Shown one piece after another: positions 38,501-51,652 of a DNA stretch of 64,000 bases. The stretch lies in assembly GCA_002943765.1 (NCBI GenBank), contig PQWQ01000093.1, positions 31,001 to 95,000 on the forward strand, written 5' to 3'. Source of the DNA: Psoroptes ovis (Eukaryota; Arthropoda; Arachnida; Sarcoptiformes; Psoroptidae). The notes under the pieces were generated by a model. The model was not told the origin of the DNA. It saw only the letters and a list, made by a program, of their open reading frames with translations, and ran no database searches. Position numbers and translations under genes: made by a program. Position 1 is the first letter of the stretch. Every line of letters begins with the position of its first letter.

Positions 38501-41500
38501 ATGAATGTTGGAATGTTTGACTTGATTTTCATTTAGTAGCAGCTAGTAGCATCATTGAAATGTATGAACAACAGTAAAGTGTTTTGTTTTATTTGGTTTA
38601 ATGTTAATTTTGCCTTTTTACTGATAAAAACGAAAAGGTTTGTTGTGTTGGTCTGTCAGGAAGATGGAAAAGTTAAAAATATCAGCAGTCAATTATAATT
38701 CATTTGAAACAAAATAACAAACGAATTTATTGTTTCACAGAAATAGCCATGAAAATATTTATGATCATTCATTGACACCAATTAAATCCTTTTATTTTGT
38801 TGTTTCATTAGAATTAAATGTAATTATTTATTATTCAATTCAATATCAATATGACTGTCTCTACTAAATTTTCACATTCTAATTTGTAATGGTTTCTCTT
38901 GGCTATAATCAAAAAGGTTAATGCAATGTCCAAATGGATATTTTTCGCTTTTTGACAAGTCATTTGTGCTTGTTATTTTCGGTGATGCTAATTCATTATA
39001 ATTTATTATGATTTGCTTTTTGATGAATATTTATCTGATTAGATACTGACACACAGACACCCTTCAGATGTCCATGTGTGCATTGGTGAAGATAAATGCA
39101 TTCAATTTGGAGAGACAAACAAAATCAAATATGAATTATGGAAAATGAGTAAGTTTGGTCTAATTTGAGAAATGCTATCAATAATCAAATGAATAAATAC
39201 AATTTCACGCATCAATAATCCATTGATGAGTGTTGTCTCAGTTGAGAATCACCGACAATAGAAACAATGACAAATGTTGAGACGAGAGAATGGCCAAAGT
39301 CAGATATGAAGTAGCAGAATTGATTCATTATTAAAATTTACCATTTCAACAAAATAAAGATAATAATGAACAAATTTCATTTTCCAATTTCGCCTTGGGT
39401 GAAAAATGAAAATTCATTTCTGTGTTCATTTGATTTGTGTACTTTGAATAGAGATACATTCAAAGTTGAATAATTGAATGAATTATGGAAATAAAGCAAA
39501 TATTGATTGTTATTCGATTAATTAAAAGCCAATCAATGACGATGCCAAATGATGTTGGAGAAATGTTTTTGATTTGAATTATCGTTTCAAACATGTTTGT
39601 GTCTACATCACTCACAATTCAACTTTTTCTTTTTAAAAAGTTTATTTTACTTTTGAAAATTTGTTGAAATTCTTTGGAATTCAATTTTGGAGTTTGGGAG
39701 TCGAGCATTTTTTTGATAATTTCATGAAGAATGAAGAAACATCATCAAAGAATTGCCTTTGTTCGCTTAGCTGTGATGATATAAATAATGACAAAACTTT
39801 GAAACATTTTGTTATTTCTCAACCAATGAAATTCTTGATAATTGTTTGGAAATTGTTTGATGCACAGTCAAAAGCCTTGACAGTGGTGTCAATAAAAGAA
39901 TTCACTTTAATGATTAATGTGTGTCAAACAAAAGAGCTTAAATTAATTGTCGAAAACCTTTGGCAAAGCTTCGTCATCATAAACGCATCACGTAGAACAA
40001 CAGTTAATATTGTGTTTGATGCGTGTCTGAAGCAATGACAAACGAATACCTTTTTCATTTTGAATTTAAATTTTAAGGAAAATTGTTTTAAATGAATTTT
40101 GAAAAATTGATAATTTATTAATAAAATTAATGACATACCCTTGCATTATAACTATTGTCAATTTCCAAGCATTTGTTTATGATCGTAAACCATGCCAATT
40201 TCAAGTTGGGCTGTTGAATGATTTTGAGAGGAAATATTTATTTATTTGTTCAAGTGCACATGGGTTTGTGGTTTATTTATGAGAGTAAACTTTATTAAAA
40301 TGATGAGTTATTTATCATATGAGTGTGTTGGATGTTGAAGCAAATATTGAATGGAAAACAATAGATAACATCAAAATATGAACAAAATGATCATTATTTT
40401 AAAGCAAACTTATTTGAGATTTATTTAAAGAGAATAAGTTGTTTTTTATTTTGGCCAAAAACTTTGCTCTTATTTGTTTGGTTTGTCAGTCACTTTGTAG
40501 TGTTTGAAATGAAATTTAGATAAAATTGAAATATTTGAATTATTTCTCACTTTCATATTTCATTGGTCGGATTAAAAGTTGTTTGTTTGTTTGTTTGTTT
40601 TTATTTGTGCTGCACAACAAATTGTTTGACTGTGAGAATACCTCATGAAATTCTCTCAAATAAAATAAACTAAACTGTTGACCATTGTCAGATTTAAAAA
40701 ATAAATTGAAAACAATTTTTAATAAATTCATTCTTTGTGCACACAATATGTTTATGACAGAATTTACATGATTTCAAATCGGATGAAAATAATGGAATAT
40801 TGTTGCAATACAAAATTCATAAATTTTTATTTCAATGTTTATAAATATCAAAATTTCTAAGAAATTTTGTATCGATCAATTTTGCAAAACAAATAAAAAA
40901 ACAAATGAAAAACATAAACATCATGGGCTATTTATCTGCTTTTAGATTCAACTATTTTAACCAAACATTCAAGTTCAAGATTTTATATTGGTTTGTTCAT
41001 CAGCAGAATATCATTTCAAAAACAATTTCTTTTGGCACAATAAACAAGGCAAATGTCATTTTGATTAAAAACAACATAATCATCACATGGCCAACACAAA
41101 AACATTTTGATGACTTTGTTCGAGAGAAACTCGTCAATATTTTCAAATTTAATTCAATTTCTATGAATTTGAATTTATTCAATTCCGACCATCCATTTTG
41201 GTTGGGAACTTTTTTGCCGAACAAACTTTTTTCATGAGAAAATAATCAGATTATTTTGAACGATTTTGCTTTATCAATCGATAATTGATTTAATTATTGA
41301 AATTGATTGTAAATCTAAAACTTTAAATTTTAAATTTTCAACAAAAATAAAAAGTTGTGAAATGTTTGCTTCAACATTTTTCACATTTGAAACAATTTGG
41401 CAATTTTCAATGAAGAATGCACCTTTATCCATTAAAAGCATCATGGTTAAAATATTTTGACATTCAAAGCAGTGAAAATGTGAAAATTGCATTAAGATTT

Positions 41501-43779
41501 GCTTATTGAAAACTTTAGTTTAGTTTGCTTGATAATCTCTGATGTTTTGGTTAGTTGATTATTCATTTGAATTATATTTTATGCATTTGACAAATAATAA
41601 TGTTTATGATATTTTGAAATTAATTTGAATTTATGCAAAATAGAGATTAATGCTTTGTTGACTGGGTGCTGCGTCAACATCATCATTGATTTTTGTGCAT
41701 CAAAAAATGAATCATAAATTAAGATTTGCCAGCCAAACAGAAAAAGCCAATCAATCTTGTTGAATTATATTTGAATTTGCATGGCGTCTCTCTAATCCTT
41801 TTTAATTTTTGCAAAATTTGCACCAAATGGCTTGTTTCAAATGAATCGATGATTTCACTGGCAACATTGCTGCTTCCATTTAGGAATAATGATTAGTGTT
41901 TGATGGAAAACATTGTTTCAGTTTGGATATTTGGTTATTTTAAAATTTAGCAAACCAGAAACACTTTTGATGGGGAAAAATTAAAAATATTAACTTGTCA
42001 AAAAGCGAATCTGTAAAATTATTAATTATGCTCACCATTTGCTCTGCCAAAGCAATTTTTCCGGTTTCAATTTGCAGTCGGTTTTGAATGTTTTCGAATC
42101 AGAGTTGAATAAGCTGATTGTATTTGCAAAATTTTCAATTATGTTTGCAGTTTCATGCATATGGACATGTATCGAAATGAATAGAAAGACATTCATTATT
42201 ATCACACAGATTAAGATTAATGAAAATGTTCTTTGTTGAGTTGTGATTGTATTGTTGTGCTGTTGTTTTCCTGAATGTGATTGTGTGTGATACTACATTG
42301 TCTAGTGCATAATACCGTCCACCACCACCATCAGCAAGAAAGCTAAATAGAAAAAGTAGAAATGATAATAAAACAATGTCAACGTTTGGTATAATTAATT
42401 GAATTTAATTATTAATTCATTCATTAGCACATGCTGCAATGATTTTGAACGTATTGTTTTGTGTAAAGAAAATAATGATAAGATTGTGTTCAAACAGAAT
42501 TCATTAAAACAAGTCAGAATGAGGGAATAATCAGGTAATTGAGAAAATTGCCAAGATTATGATTGTAATTATAAATCTATCAACAAAATTAATGATGCAT
42601 TCATTGTTGTATTAATTGTAAATCATAGCATTTGGATGATGATGGAAATATTTGAAATAATTATAATGACAAAGGTCATGCAGACGATTGCCATTTATTT
42701 GGCTGAGATGAATCATAAATTGATGGTCATGTAGCTGAATAAATAAATAATCGATGGAAATGATTATTTTGGTGGGCATCGAATGAAAAATAAGACAAAT
42801 TGCAAGCAGTAAAAAATTTGGTAGAAAATGAAATTTAATGAACATGAGTATGAAGATGGAAGATGGAAGATGGAAATGTGAATAAATTTATGATAATAAT
42901 AATAATATGATGATGATTGTTCAACCATAAATAATGAAAAATATCATTTCCATAATAAATATGACAAAATGAGTATTTCTTAGAACGAAAATTGATATGA
43001 TAATTTAATTTAATATGCTGCTCCAATCAAACACACAATTTATGGCAATGCATCAATGATGCAAAAATGATTTGTATCAATTCCATTTCGGAATCCAGAA
43101 TCAAGTCATTCATTATCATATTTTGATTTATACTTGCTTTGTTTGAATAACCAACCATTTTGTTAGTTTGTGTTAGTCTGTGGTTTATTTATGATAAATA
43201 ATCACCAATGATCACGCTGACCCATATGTTTGGTTCTTGATTCAATTACTTTGTTTGTTTAGAAACAATTATTATTTTCAAAATTTAAAATATCTATAAG
43301 GTTACCATTGTCTCTAAATATGTGGGTAATGTTTGAGACAATCAGATTAGTTCGGGAAAATAACAAAATTGAATGTAATCATTCTGATTAACAAGTTTAA
43401 TTATTCAGTGTTAGTTTGAATCAAATGATTAAAGAATTAATTTATGGGAGAGATGAATGTAAATATGAGTTAAGAATGAGAAATTACATAAATTCATGCA
43501 AAACATGATCAGAGTGGGGTGGTGATTGAATAGCTACAAACATCATTAATTAGAATTTATTCATTTTTGGTCGATTGACGTATGAAGTTTCATTTGAATA
43601 GTTGCAAGTTTGCATTTTGAAGGTAAATGTTGTAATTGATGATGGATGATAATTTCATTTAATGATGATATGACTGAATGATTGCAAAAATTAATGACAA
43701 ACATATTTTCTTTAATCACAACCGACTGACCTTCTCAAATTAATATTCGATGCTTGTACTGCTTCATTATCTCGTCAGA
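32532..43779. other. 11.2-kb gene-poor region
   Basis: No gene can be supported. The left end must hold the promoter and 5' UTR of the Sidestep-like gene, the right end the promoter of the secreted-protein gene. Short ORFs (60-125 codons) are present, densest at 39.6-42.3 kb on both strands, but none shows a domain, signal peptide, codon-bias change or splice support. Most also rest on non-ATG starts or overlap antisense ORFs. In a region where other gaps are 0.2-1.3 kb, a gap this long suggests regulatory DNA or an undetected non-coding transcript. Confidence 0.4.
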
Positions 43780-43787
43780 TATAAAAG
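43780..43787 (+). promoter_or_regulatory. TATA box of the secreted-protein gene
   Basis: TATAAAAG 62 bp before the ATG at 43842, the same octamer as upstream of the GST. It implies a 5' UTR of only about 30 nt. Confidence 0.55.
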
Positions 43788-43841
43788 CGAGAATTTATTT
43801 ATTGAAATCACAAACAAAATTGAATACAATTTGTGAGCACA

Positions 43842-44931
43842 ATGTTTATGTTTATTAACAATTTCATTTTATTATCAGCAGCTTTAATTGGTAATTATGA
43901 TTATTAGTTAAGTGTTTTATTAATAAATAATCAAATAATAAGGTACAACATATGGCTTACGGACAACGGCCGAATGTGATATCAAAAAACCGGTGCAGCA
44001 ATGTCTGAAGCTTGGCTTTCTTCTGGAATCAAACCCGAAAAAGTTTCAAGGATTTCCGACGACTATGCAAGGTTTGAATAACAAATGTGAGGACATCAAA
44101 CGTGGCGAAGAATGTGCATCAAATTTCATTAGTCGATGTGCGGACAATTCATTTGAAGAACGAGTACTGAATCATTTATTGGAAGGGGCCAATCGTGTCA
44201 TGAAGCGTATTTGTCGAACAAATTCACGCAAAAGGGGTAAACATTTTGATGTGTCAAGTTTATTTTTGAATGTTTCATGTTCAAATATTTAATTTTGATG
44301 TTAGAATTACTTTTACATGTTGGCTGTGCAAATGCAGCCATCGATGATGCATACAAATGTGTTGGTGACTATCAAAAATTGGTGTTTGCAGCTAATAAGT
44401 TTGATGATAAACACAGAATTTTGCGAATACTTTGCTGGTAAGTCACAAATGTGCTGGTGTATCTGTGTGCTGAGAGATATTGTTACTATTCAAATGATTA
44501 CTAATCAGTTAGGATTCACATGTCATTCATTCTGATATTTTCAATGTTCACAACTGATTCAATGGCGAAACATGTAAAATGAAAGAGTGATTTATAATCG
44601 AAATCAATTTATAAGCAATTGATCAATGAATGTCATCAAACTATTTTCAATTTCAACTTTTTTTTGCAGCAAAATTCGTGAAGCAGTGCCGTGTGTTGGC
44701 AAAGCGATGAAAGCAAAAGGTGCATCAGTTTGTTCGAAGGAAAATATTGATTACATTCGCGATATGCAGCAGAAAGTACGTCTGGAAATGACATCGATCG
44801 TATGCGCCGATTATGACCGTGACAATTGTGAAAATGTCGAAGTGCCACCAATCAAAGCATCTGAATACAAAGGAAAATCATTATATGAACCTTTACGTGT
44901 TTTATACCGTAAAGTTGTCGTTGAAAAATGA
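43842..44931 (+). CDS. Secreted 14-cysteine protein, family unknown
   Basis: Four exons: 43842-43890, 43943-44236, 44305-44437 and 44670-44931, with consensus GT-AG sites, introns of 52, 68 and 232 bp, and 738 nt in total (245 aa). The signal peptide is MFMFINNFILLSAALIGTTYG, split by the first intron. The mature part has 14 cysteines, spaced as single residues except a CC pair (RILCCKIREAVPC), an even number consistent with seven disulfides. There are no transmembrane segments and no ER-retention tail. The cysteine spacing recalls arthropod hemolymph-type secreted families of unknown function, but I cannot assign a Pfam family. It is tail-to-tail with HYOU1 (233 bp apart). AATAAA lies at 44951-44956. 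Confidence 0.75.
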
Positions 44932-44950
44932 TTAATTTCACCAAAATATT

Positions 44951-44956
44951 AATAAA
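44951..44956 (+). terminator. Polyadenylation signal of the secreted-protein gene
   Basis: AATAAA 20 bp after the stop codon. Confidence 0.55.
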
Positions 44957-45164
44957 TCAATTCAATCAAACACTATCGGTTTAATTTGATTATTCTGCTG
45001 CTGCCATCAATTGAAACATAACAAAAAAACAATCAAGGGCATGTTGGCATTGACTGATCGAAAGTGAACAGCCATCTTTTGAATGATGCAGAAATTGAAA
45101 AAATGTTTAATAATTTATTAGACATAATCATAATTATAATCAATCAATTAATGTTATTTTTATA

Positions 45165-48100
45165 TTACAATTCAATTTTGCTATTAGAATGACCAGAATG
45201 TTCTGATTTAGTTGTATCATCCGGTGTCGATGCATTCTCATCCAGATTGCTTGTTCCTGTTGAGTTGTCTTGGGCAATTGTCACATTCAAATCACTTCCA
45301 TTCAATTGTACCTCCTCTTCATCAGCATTAACTGTATCATTGGTCTGTCGATCAAAGATAAAATTAGAGAATTGGATTAATTAATTGAGAAAATACCTTA
45401 TTATCATCATTAGAATCAGTTTTTGTTGGTTTAGCTTTTGGTGGCGTAATACGAGCCTTATTTAATAAATATTTAACTTCACGATCGATTGACACTGTTT
45501 TTTCTGAAATGGTTCGGATAGTCAACGTAGGATTGGCTGTGAGCGGCAACGATTGTTGTTCACGTATTTGTTCATCCATCCATGTGCGTGTATCATCAAT
45601 CAATTTTCTGAGTGTTGACAGTTCGACATCAGTAAAGATTTGTTCATCTTTGGTGACATTGATAGCATTCGAATAGAACATATCTGCAATGCTCAGCATA
45701 CTTGTCAGTGATGATAAAGCCTCTGGTCGCTCTCGATGTTCACGAACACGATCAAACAAATCCTTGGTTTCTTTGTTGAGATGGGTCAACTTTTCTTCAA
45801 AAACAGATGTTTGCTGTGAATCAGATTCATAATCTAACCACTCAGATACTGCATGCAATTCTTTTTCAATGCGTTCACGATCCTCATTAGTGACACATTT
45901 TTTGAATTCATCTTGACTCAATTTGTCTCTTGTTTCATGTACAAACGACTCTAATGCATTCTTCATTTGGTCACGCTTCAATTTATCAGTTTCTCTGTTT
46001 TGATTTGATTCAATTAATTTGTATGCCCCAAACTTGATTCAATGATTTAGACACAAACCTTTTGTTTAATGAATCCAATTTTTTTTGTGATGCTGCTATG
46101 GTTTCAGATGACAATTGAAAATCTCCACCCATCATCTGTTCAATGTTAGTGATTAATTCTTCTTTGATCATTTTCTTCTTTAATTCCTTCTCATATTTTC
46201 TTTGCGTATCATTTTGATTAGTGTTAGTGCTTTCAGTTAAATTATCACTACGATTGGAATCAGTGTTGTTCGTAGAATTATCATCCATTTTCATCGAATC
46301 ATTTGTGGTGGTGTTGGATGTTTGTGATGATGAATTGTCATGTTTAAATGCATCAGTTTCAGTCAGATTTTCCGCTTCATTAGCCGTGAGATTCTGTTTG
46401 AAAAAAGATTAGACAATTATTCAGAATGTTTGCTTTAAAACTATGACATTTTGTTTAGTTTTGTTTGGAACCAAAAACATCAACTCTTGTAAAGCAAATC
46501 AAAGTTAATTTAGCACTCAGTTGGAACTCTGATATCATTTCTTAGATAAAAGAGTTCAGTAAAAGTGCAAAATGATCCGAAGCAATAACTGACCTCATTA
46601 CCACTGAAAAGACTAGAAAGTTTGCTGCCGAATTTGGAAATAGCATCACCAACAAGATTACTGATCTGTTCGTAATTATCTTTTTGAATTATTTCTTCGT
46701 ATTCCACCTCGAATGATGCTTCACTGCTTTCAAAATTTAATATTCCACTTTCGTCCATACGAAAATGCACTTTGATGCCTTTGGAATCAACACTACTGTT
46801 GGATGTGTATTTACTGAATGTTTCTCCAACATTTTTCAAAGAGATTTTCATAATTTGTGTTAGACTATCTTGCGGAACATATGGTTCGACATATTTAACG
46901 CTGAATTCAAAATCATCACGATTTTTGTTGAAAGTAATCACTTTTTTCTGTGGGAATGTATTGCCACGTGCAAACAATGCACGTGATATTATTTTCTTTT
47001 CATTTGAATCATTTTCACGCTCAAAATCAACATTTATTTGGAATGGGTTCCAATCTTTTAGATGAAACGTTTTCACTTTGAAGCCTTTGAGAAGAGAAAA
47101 AGATGTTTAAATAAGGATTTGAAAATATTTTGATTACCTTTGGAAAGATAAGCAGCTTGATATGCAGCACCTAATGCACCAGCTTCATCAGCATTAATGT
47201 TTTTGCTTAATTCACCAGACCAATAAGACTCTAATTGCTGTTGAATTTTGGGAATACGTGTCGTTCCACCAATGATGATGAACGAATCAATTTCACCGAG
47301 TGTCATGCCGGCATTTTTCAACACTTCATCTAAAGGTTTAATGATGCGATCATTCAATAAATCGGATGCTAATTCTTCAAATTGTTCACGTGTCACAACT
47401 GTTTTCAAGTCAATGTCATTCATTACATTTTCTATTTGTGCTTTGTGTTCTTGATTAGCTGATAAAACTTTCTTCAACCGACCAGCTTCTTTTAATAATT
47501 TGGCCATCGCCCTTTGGTTTTTGCGTATTTCTTCAACAGTTTTTTTGCTTTGTTCTGCAAATGATTTCATTAAATGATCACGGAGACGTAATTGCAATTC
47601 GAAACCACCCAAATAACGATCATATGCGACACCTGAATCAAAATTAAATATTAATTATTTCAACTATTTTGTCATCATTCTTCCAATACCTTTGATTGAC
47701 AACTGTGGATCTGTTTCGGTGAATCCTCGTTCCTTTGTCTTAACTAAACGATAGCTGGCAATGGTTGCTAGCGTAGAACCAGCACCCATGTCATAGAATA
47801 AAATATTTGTTGGATTAGTCGAATTGAAATGTTTGCGTCTGAATATGCCATAATTCAATGCAAATGCAGAATTGACATTGATCAATTGCAAAACTTTAAG
47901 ACCAGCCAAATGTGCTGCATGTTTCAATGCTTTGCGTTCAATTTGCGAAAAATATGGGGGCACAGTCAACACACAATCGGTGATGGTCTGAGCTTTACCA
48001 CTTTTGGATGATGATGCCGATGCAACTTCAGCATAATGTCGAGCTTTATTGAGCATCATGGCTAATAATTCCTCAGCAGTGAAATGTAATTTTTCATTTT

Positions 48101-48557
48101 GGTCAGTTGTCACAAATTCAATGGTGTTGTCATTTGTATTCTCAACAATTTTATGATAAGGAAATCTTTCCAGGTATTTTCTCACAGCAATCGAGTTGAT
48201 GTCAGTTTTGCCCAATAAATCGAGGAAATGTGTGAATGTTTTCTCTGGAAATCTAGTAGCCACATTTAATGCTGAATCGCCAATGTAGCGTTCCCCATCA
48301 CGAAATGCAATCGCCAAAGGTGTTTTTCTTTGCGAATCGGTATTTAAGATTATTTCCATTGGTACACCAGGACTGACGATTGCTATCTTCATCCATTCCG
48401 ATCCAAGATCGATGGACATTACAGCTACACAATTCACTATGGAAAAATGTGCATTAAATTATTAATCAAAATTAAGCATAAAACAAAAGAACTGACCATT
48501 GTGGAGATTGAATGTGGTTAATAATATCACTAAAAATGATTGAAATAATAATTTCAT
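45165..48557 (-). CDS. HYOU1: Hypoxia up-regulated protein 1 (GRP170), ER Hsp70-family chaperone
   Basis: Seven exons: 48557-48497, 48436-47690, 47632-47138, 47084-46594, 46393-46059, 45994-45397 and 45344-45165, 2907 nt with phases matching, 968 aa (family about 1000 aa). The signal peptide is MKLLFQSFLVILLTTFNLH. The ATPase domain has SIDLGSEWMKIAIV, ERYIGDSA, FYDMGAGSTLA, GVAYDRYLGG, IIGGTTRIPKIQ and ADEAGALGAAYQAA. A β-domain, a Thr/Asn-rich acidic loop (exon 5) and a long helical C-terminal domain (ALESFVHETRDKL) follow. GRP170 is a large Hsp70 of the ER lumen and a nucleotide-exchange factor for BiP. The protein ends in KIEL, an ER-retrieval signal of the KDEL type; vertebrate HYOU1 ends NDEL. 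The exon 5 donor is a weak GTTTGT. Confidence 0.92.
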
Positions 48558-49099
48558 ATTTTGTAATAACAAACTATCTGATCAAACAAAATGAATTTGA
48601 AATGTTTAAATCACATGTGGAAAAGCACGTGTGTTTACTGTGTTACGTTATCAAAGTGACAATTCAATAATAAAATTATTTGATCGGACAAACTGATTCA
48701 ATGAAATTGGTGAATCAATTAAATTAATCAACTTGAATGGAGCCGGTATTCAACACACCAAAACAGACAAACCAAATGAATATGACAATCGTTGACTCGA
48801 CGGCAAAAGTAAAATATATGTTGGTTTGGCTATGAACAACACAACATTAAGTGAATACAATACACAAAATGCTTGTTGTTGAAGTTGTATTGTAATACCA
48901 CTTGGCATATTTTGATTGGATAACAAAATAGAATGATTAGGCAATGCCATCTAGTATTGCATTGATGGTGGTTCAAATTAAATTATTTATTCAAAACAAG
49001 CATAATTAAGAATGATTAATAATAATCAACATTAAAACACATAATCAATGATATGGATGAATATTGGTTTTTGGTGTGATAAGCGAAATATTTGATTTT
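48558..49099. other. Intergenic gap between HYOU1 and the SLC1-like gene
   Basis: 542 bp between two minus-strand genes, so it contains the HYOU1 promoter and the 3' UTR of the transporter gene. A 66-codon minus-strand ORF at 48950-48750 has a hydrophobic middle but no other support. I saw no clear ER-stress element by eye. Confidence 0.4.
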
Positions 49100-51039
49100 T
49101 TACAATTTTTCTTCACTTTCAACTTCGAGATAGTTATTATCTTCAAATTCATCATCTTGAATGTTCAGGATTCTTTCGATTAATTTGGCAGCAAAACAAT
49201 CGCCAATTATATTCATACTTGTTCGTATGCGTTCCCTGTTAAAAGTGAAAGGATATGAGAATGGAATCAAATTTTCAATATTACTTACATCATCCATTCG
49301 AAAGCCAAAACATATGCAAGAATATCTTGAGGATTATCAACACCCAGCACAGAAGCAACTGCCATGTGATTCAACATTGTTGTTCCTGTGCCAATGACAG
49401 GCGGTACCCCCATGGACATTATTACTGCAAATAAACTAAACAAAATCAAGGTTAATCATTAAATAGCGATAATCACATGGACTGACCATAAAACAATGAC
49501 TGAATAAATTTCGACAGGTATCCGATTGATGTAAGCGACAAATATGGCCGTCATTGGGAAATACATGGCAGGACCATTCATGTGCAGTGTCATGCCTAAA
49601 GGCAAAACTGTTTGACAAACACGATTGGATAATTGACAATTTTTTCGCATACATCTCATCGTTTCAGGCAGCGTGATTGCACTTGAACATGAACCAAATG
49701 CAATGACAATGGCTGAAAGGATGTTTTTGTATAATTTGAATGGATTTTCTCTGGTGAATATTATGTATATGACTGGGTAAAACACAAATGACCAAAAAAC
49801 AAATGCACCCATCACAATCAGATAAAAGTAGGCCAGTTTGACAGCCATCTCGGACAAAGATGCCATTCTCAATGATTCAGCAAACATCCAACAGAACATA
49901 CCGATTGGTAATAGTCTTGATGGGAGAAAAAATGAATTAATTGATGATAATGATAATGATAATATTATTAATTATTAATAATAATAATAATTAATGATAC
50001 AAACTTCATAAGGAAATGCATGACATAATGAATTATGGTGTCGATTTCGTAGAGAAATGATCGTATTCGTTTGGTGCGATCAGGGCCTAATTTTTGAAGA
50101 ATGACACCCAAACAAAGTGAAATAATACATAAAGAGAGCATGTTGGCTTTGTAATTGATTAATATTTCGTTTTGTGTTTGAACTAAGTAATTTGGATCCA
50201 TCAATGATGATAAATTTGATGGCCATAATATCTTGGTTTTGGAATATGAAGACATGAAAAATGGTGTGATTATATTATCAGGGAATATATTGCTATTGAA
50301 TGATTATTAATTATTAATTATTAATTTATTATTAGATTGATGATTGGCATAAACTCACAGAAAACTGTTGTAGATAGTGTCATGTTGATAATATTTATGA
50401 ATGATGTAATGCTTTTGATTTCTGATGTTTTCATCAATTAATGTTTCAGCAATTAATGTTTGATTAATAACATTATTACTGTCATCCACTTCTTCCTCAT
50501 CATTTTCAATGTCAGTGTATGGCGATGCAAATGAACCGAATGTCAGCATCAAACAAGCGCCAAATATTGAGGCCAACAGCGAAAATATGCCGAATGCGAT
50601 GAATGTGACCACAATCAATTTGTGTGCATCCGAACTTTCGTCCAATTTCTTTTTCCGTTGCTTTCTTTGCTGCTGTTTTTGTTTGCGTTCATTATAACGA
50701 CGCAGTTTATCGAACGGATTTTCCGATTTGATTGGCAAAAAACTGAGAGATAAAGAGGTGACTAACAATGGAGCTATGATCAATATGAATGAACGCATAT
50801 AAATTACACCTGGTAGCGAAAGATATCGTAATAGTTGATGGTCTATTTTGCCATTTACTTTGTTTCGCAAAAATCCTTTTATTAATTGGCCAAATAAAAC
50901 ACCGGTTAATACAGCAAACACTGTGTACGATGCGAAACGATTCGTGTCAATCAGACGCTATTGATTGAGTGATTTAGAGAGTATTTGATTCTATTCATTT
51001 AGTTATGCTTACCTTCAACTTGGATGAGATAATGGCCAT
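49100..51039 (-). CDS. SLC1 family (EAAT-like) transporter with divergent ion- and substrate-site motifs
   Basis: Six exons: 51039-51013, 50957-50359, 50292-50005, 49915-49487, 49435-49289 and 49235-49100; 1626 nt, 541 aa, phases match. Family landmarks: SLPGVIYMRSFILIIAPLLV (TM1-2), a charged extracellular or cytoplasmic insert (KQKQQQRKQRKKK), NIFPDNIITPF, HP1 FGSCSSAITLPETMRC, TM7 LPLGMTLHMNGPAMY, HP2 around VIGTGTTML, TM8 FEWMMERIRTSMNIIGD. The EAAT TM7 signature NMDGT is HMNGP here. In TM8 the Asp that contacts the substrate amine is Glu, while the Arg that binds the side-chain carboxylate (IRT) is kept. Canonical EAATs couple glutamate uptake to 3 Na+, 1 H+ and K+ antiport; this one may use a different substrate or coupling. 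The first exon encodes only nine residues. Confidence 0.85.
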
Positions 51040-51652
51040 GTTTAGAATAATAGTTTTGTCAAGCAAACAATGATTTGTGATGAGTCAATAAGAAAAATTG
51101 ATAAAAAACATAATCAATTTGTTTAATTAGTGCAGAGATGATATATGATTTGATATTGATCATATCCTAATTACCCAGTCACAAAATCACACAAAGCAAG
51201 TGATCTTAGCATCAAATCGAACAAAGTGTCCAAAGAGACAAACGTCGCATCAATTATGGAAATGAAAATGTTTTCAAATGCCGCAATCAAACACACACTC
51301 ATTTGTTTATCATTGATTAATGTAATCAAACTCAATTTGATTTGATTTGATGAAGCCGTCATCATTGATATGATTATCATTATCATTCAACATTCAATAC
51401 ATCCACTAATCAATCACCACTAACTCGAATAACATTCATAATCTTAACCCACTTTTGTTGTTTTCATTTCAATATTTTTTCTTTCAATCCAACTTCAGTG
51501 TTTTTCTCATTATCATTCATCATTGAATTGCTGTCAAATGCTTAAATCAATCAACCATCATAACCGACAGCCAAAATGTCTGTGATTGATCTCTGTGACG
51601 ATGTTTGTTGTTGTGTTGGTGCACTGATTACATTCATTTTGACCAATTCAGT
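51040..51652. other. Promoter-side gap of the SLC1-like gene
   Basis: About 610 bp upstream of the transporter start. A 71-codon minus-strand ORF (51386-51171) ends at a GT-containing site but has no acceptor or homology I can support. Confidence 0.35.

Noticed and set aside
39661..40038. 125-codon plus-strand ORF
   Set aside because: Opens at a TTG, not ATG; no domain, no splice support, and overlapped by an antisense ORF in AT-rich sequence.
40905..41460. 110- and 64-codon plus ORFs with antisense partners
   Set aside because: Phe/Ile/Lys/Asn-rich random-looking translations in both strands; typical of stop-poor AT-rich DNA.
48750..48950. 66-codon minus ORF with hydrophobic segment
   Set aside because: Lies in the HYOU1 promoter gap, unrecognised, no intron or polyadenylation support.
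51171..51386. 71-codon minus ORF upstream of the SLC1-like start
   Set aside because: The SLC1 frame already has a complete start (MAIISSKLK) aligned with family N-termini; no acceptor joins this ORF.
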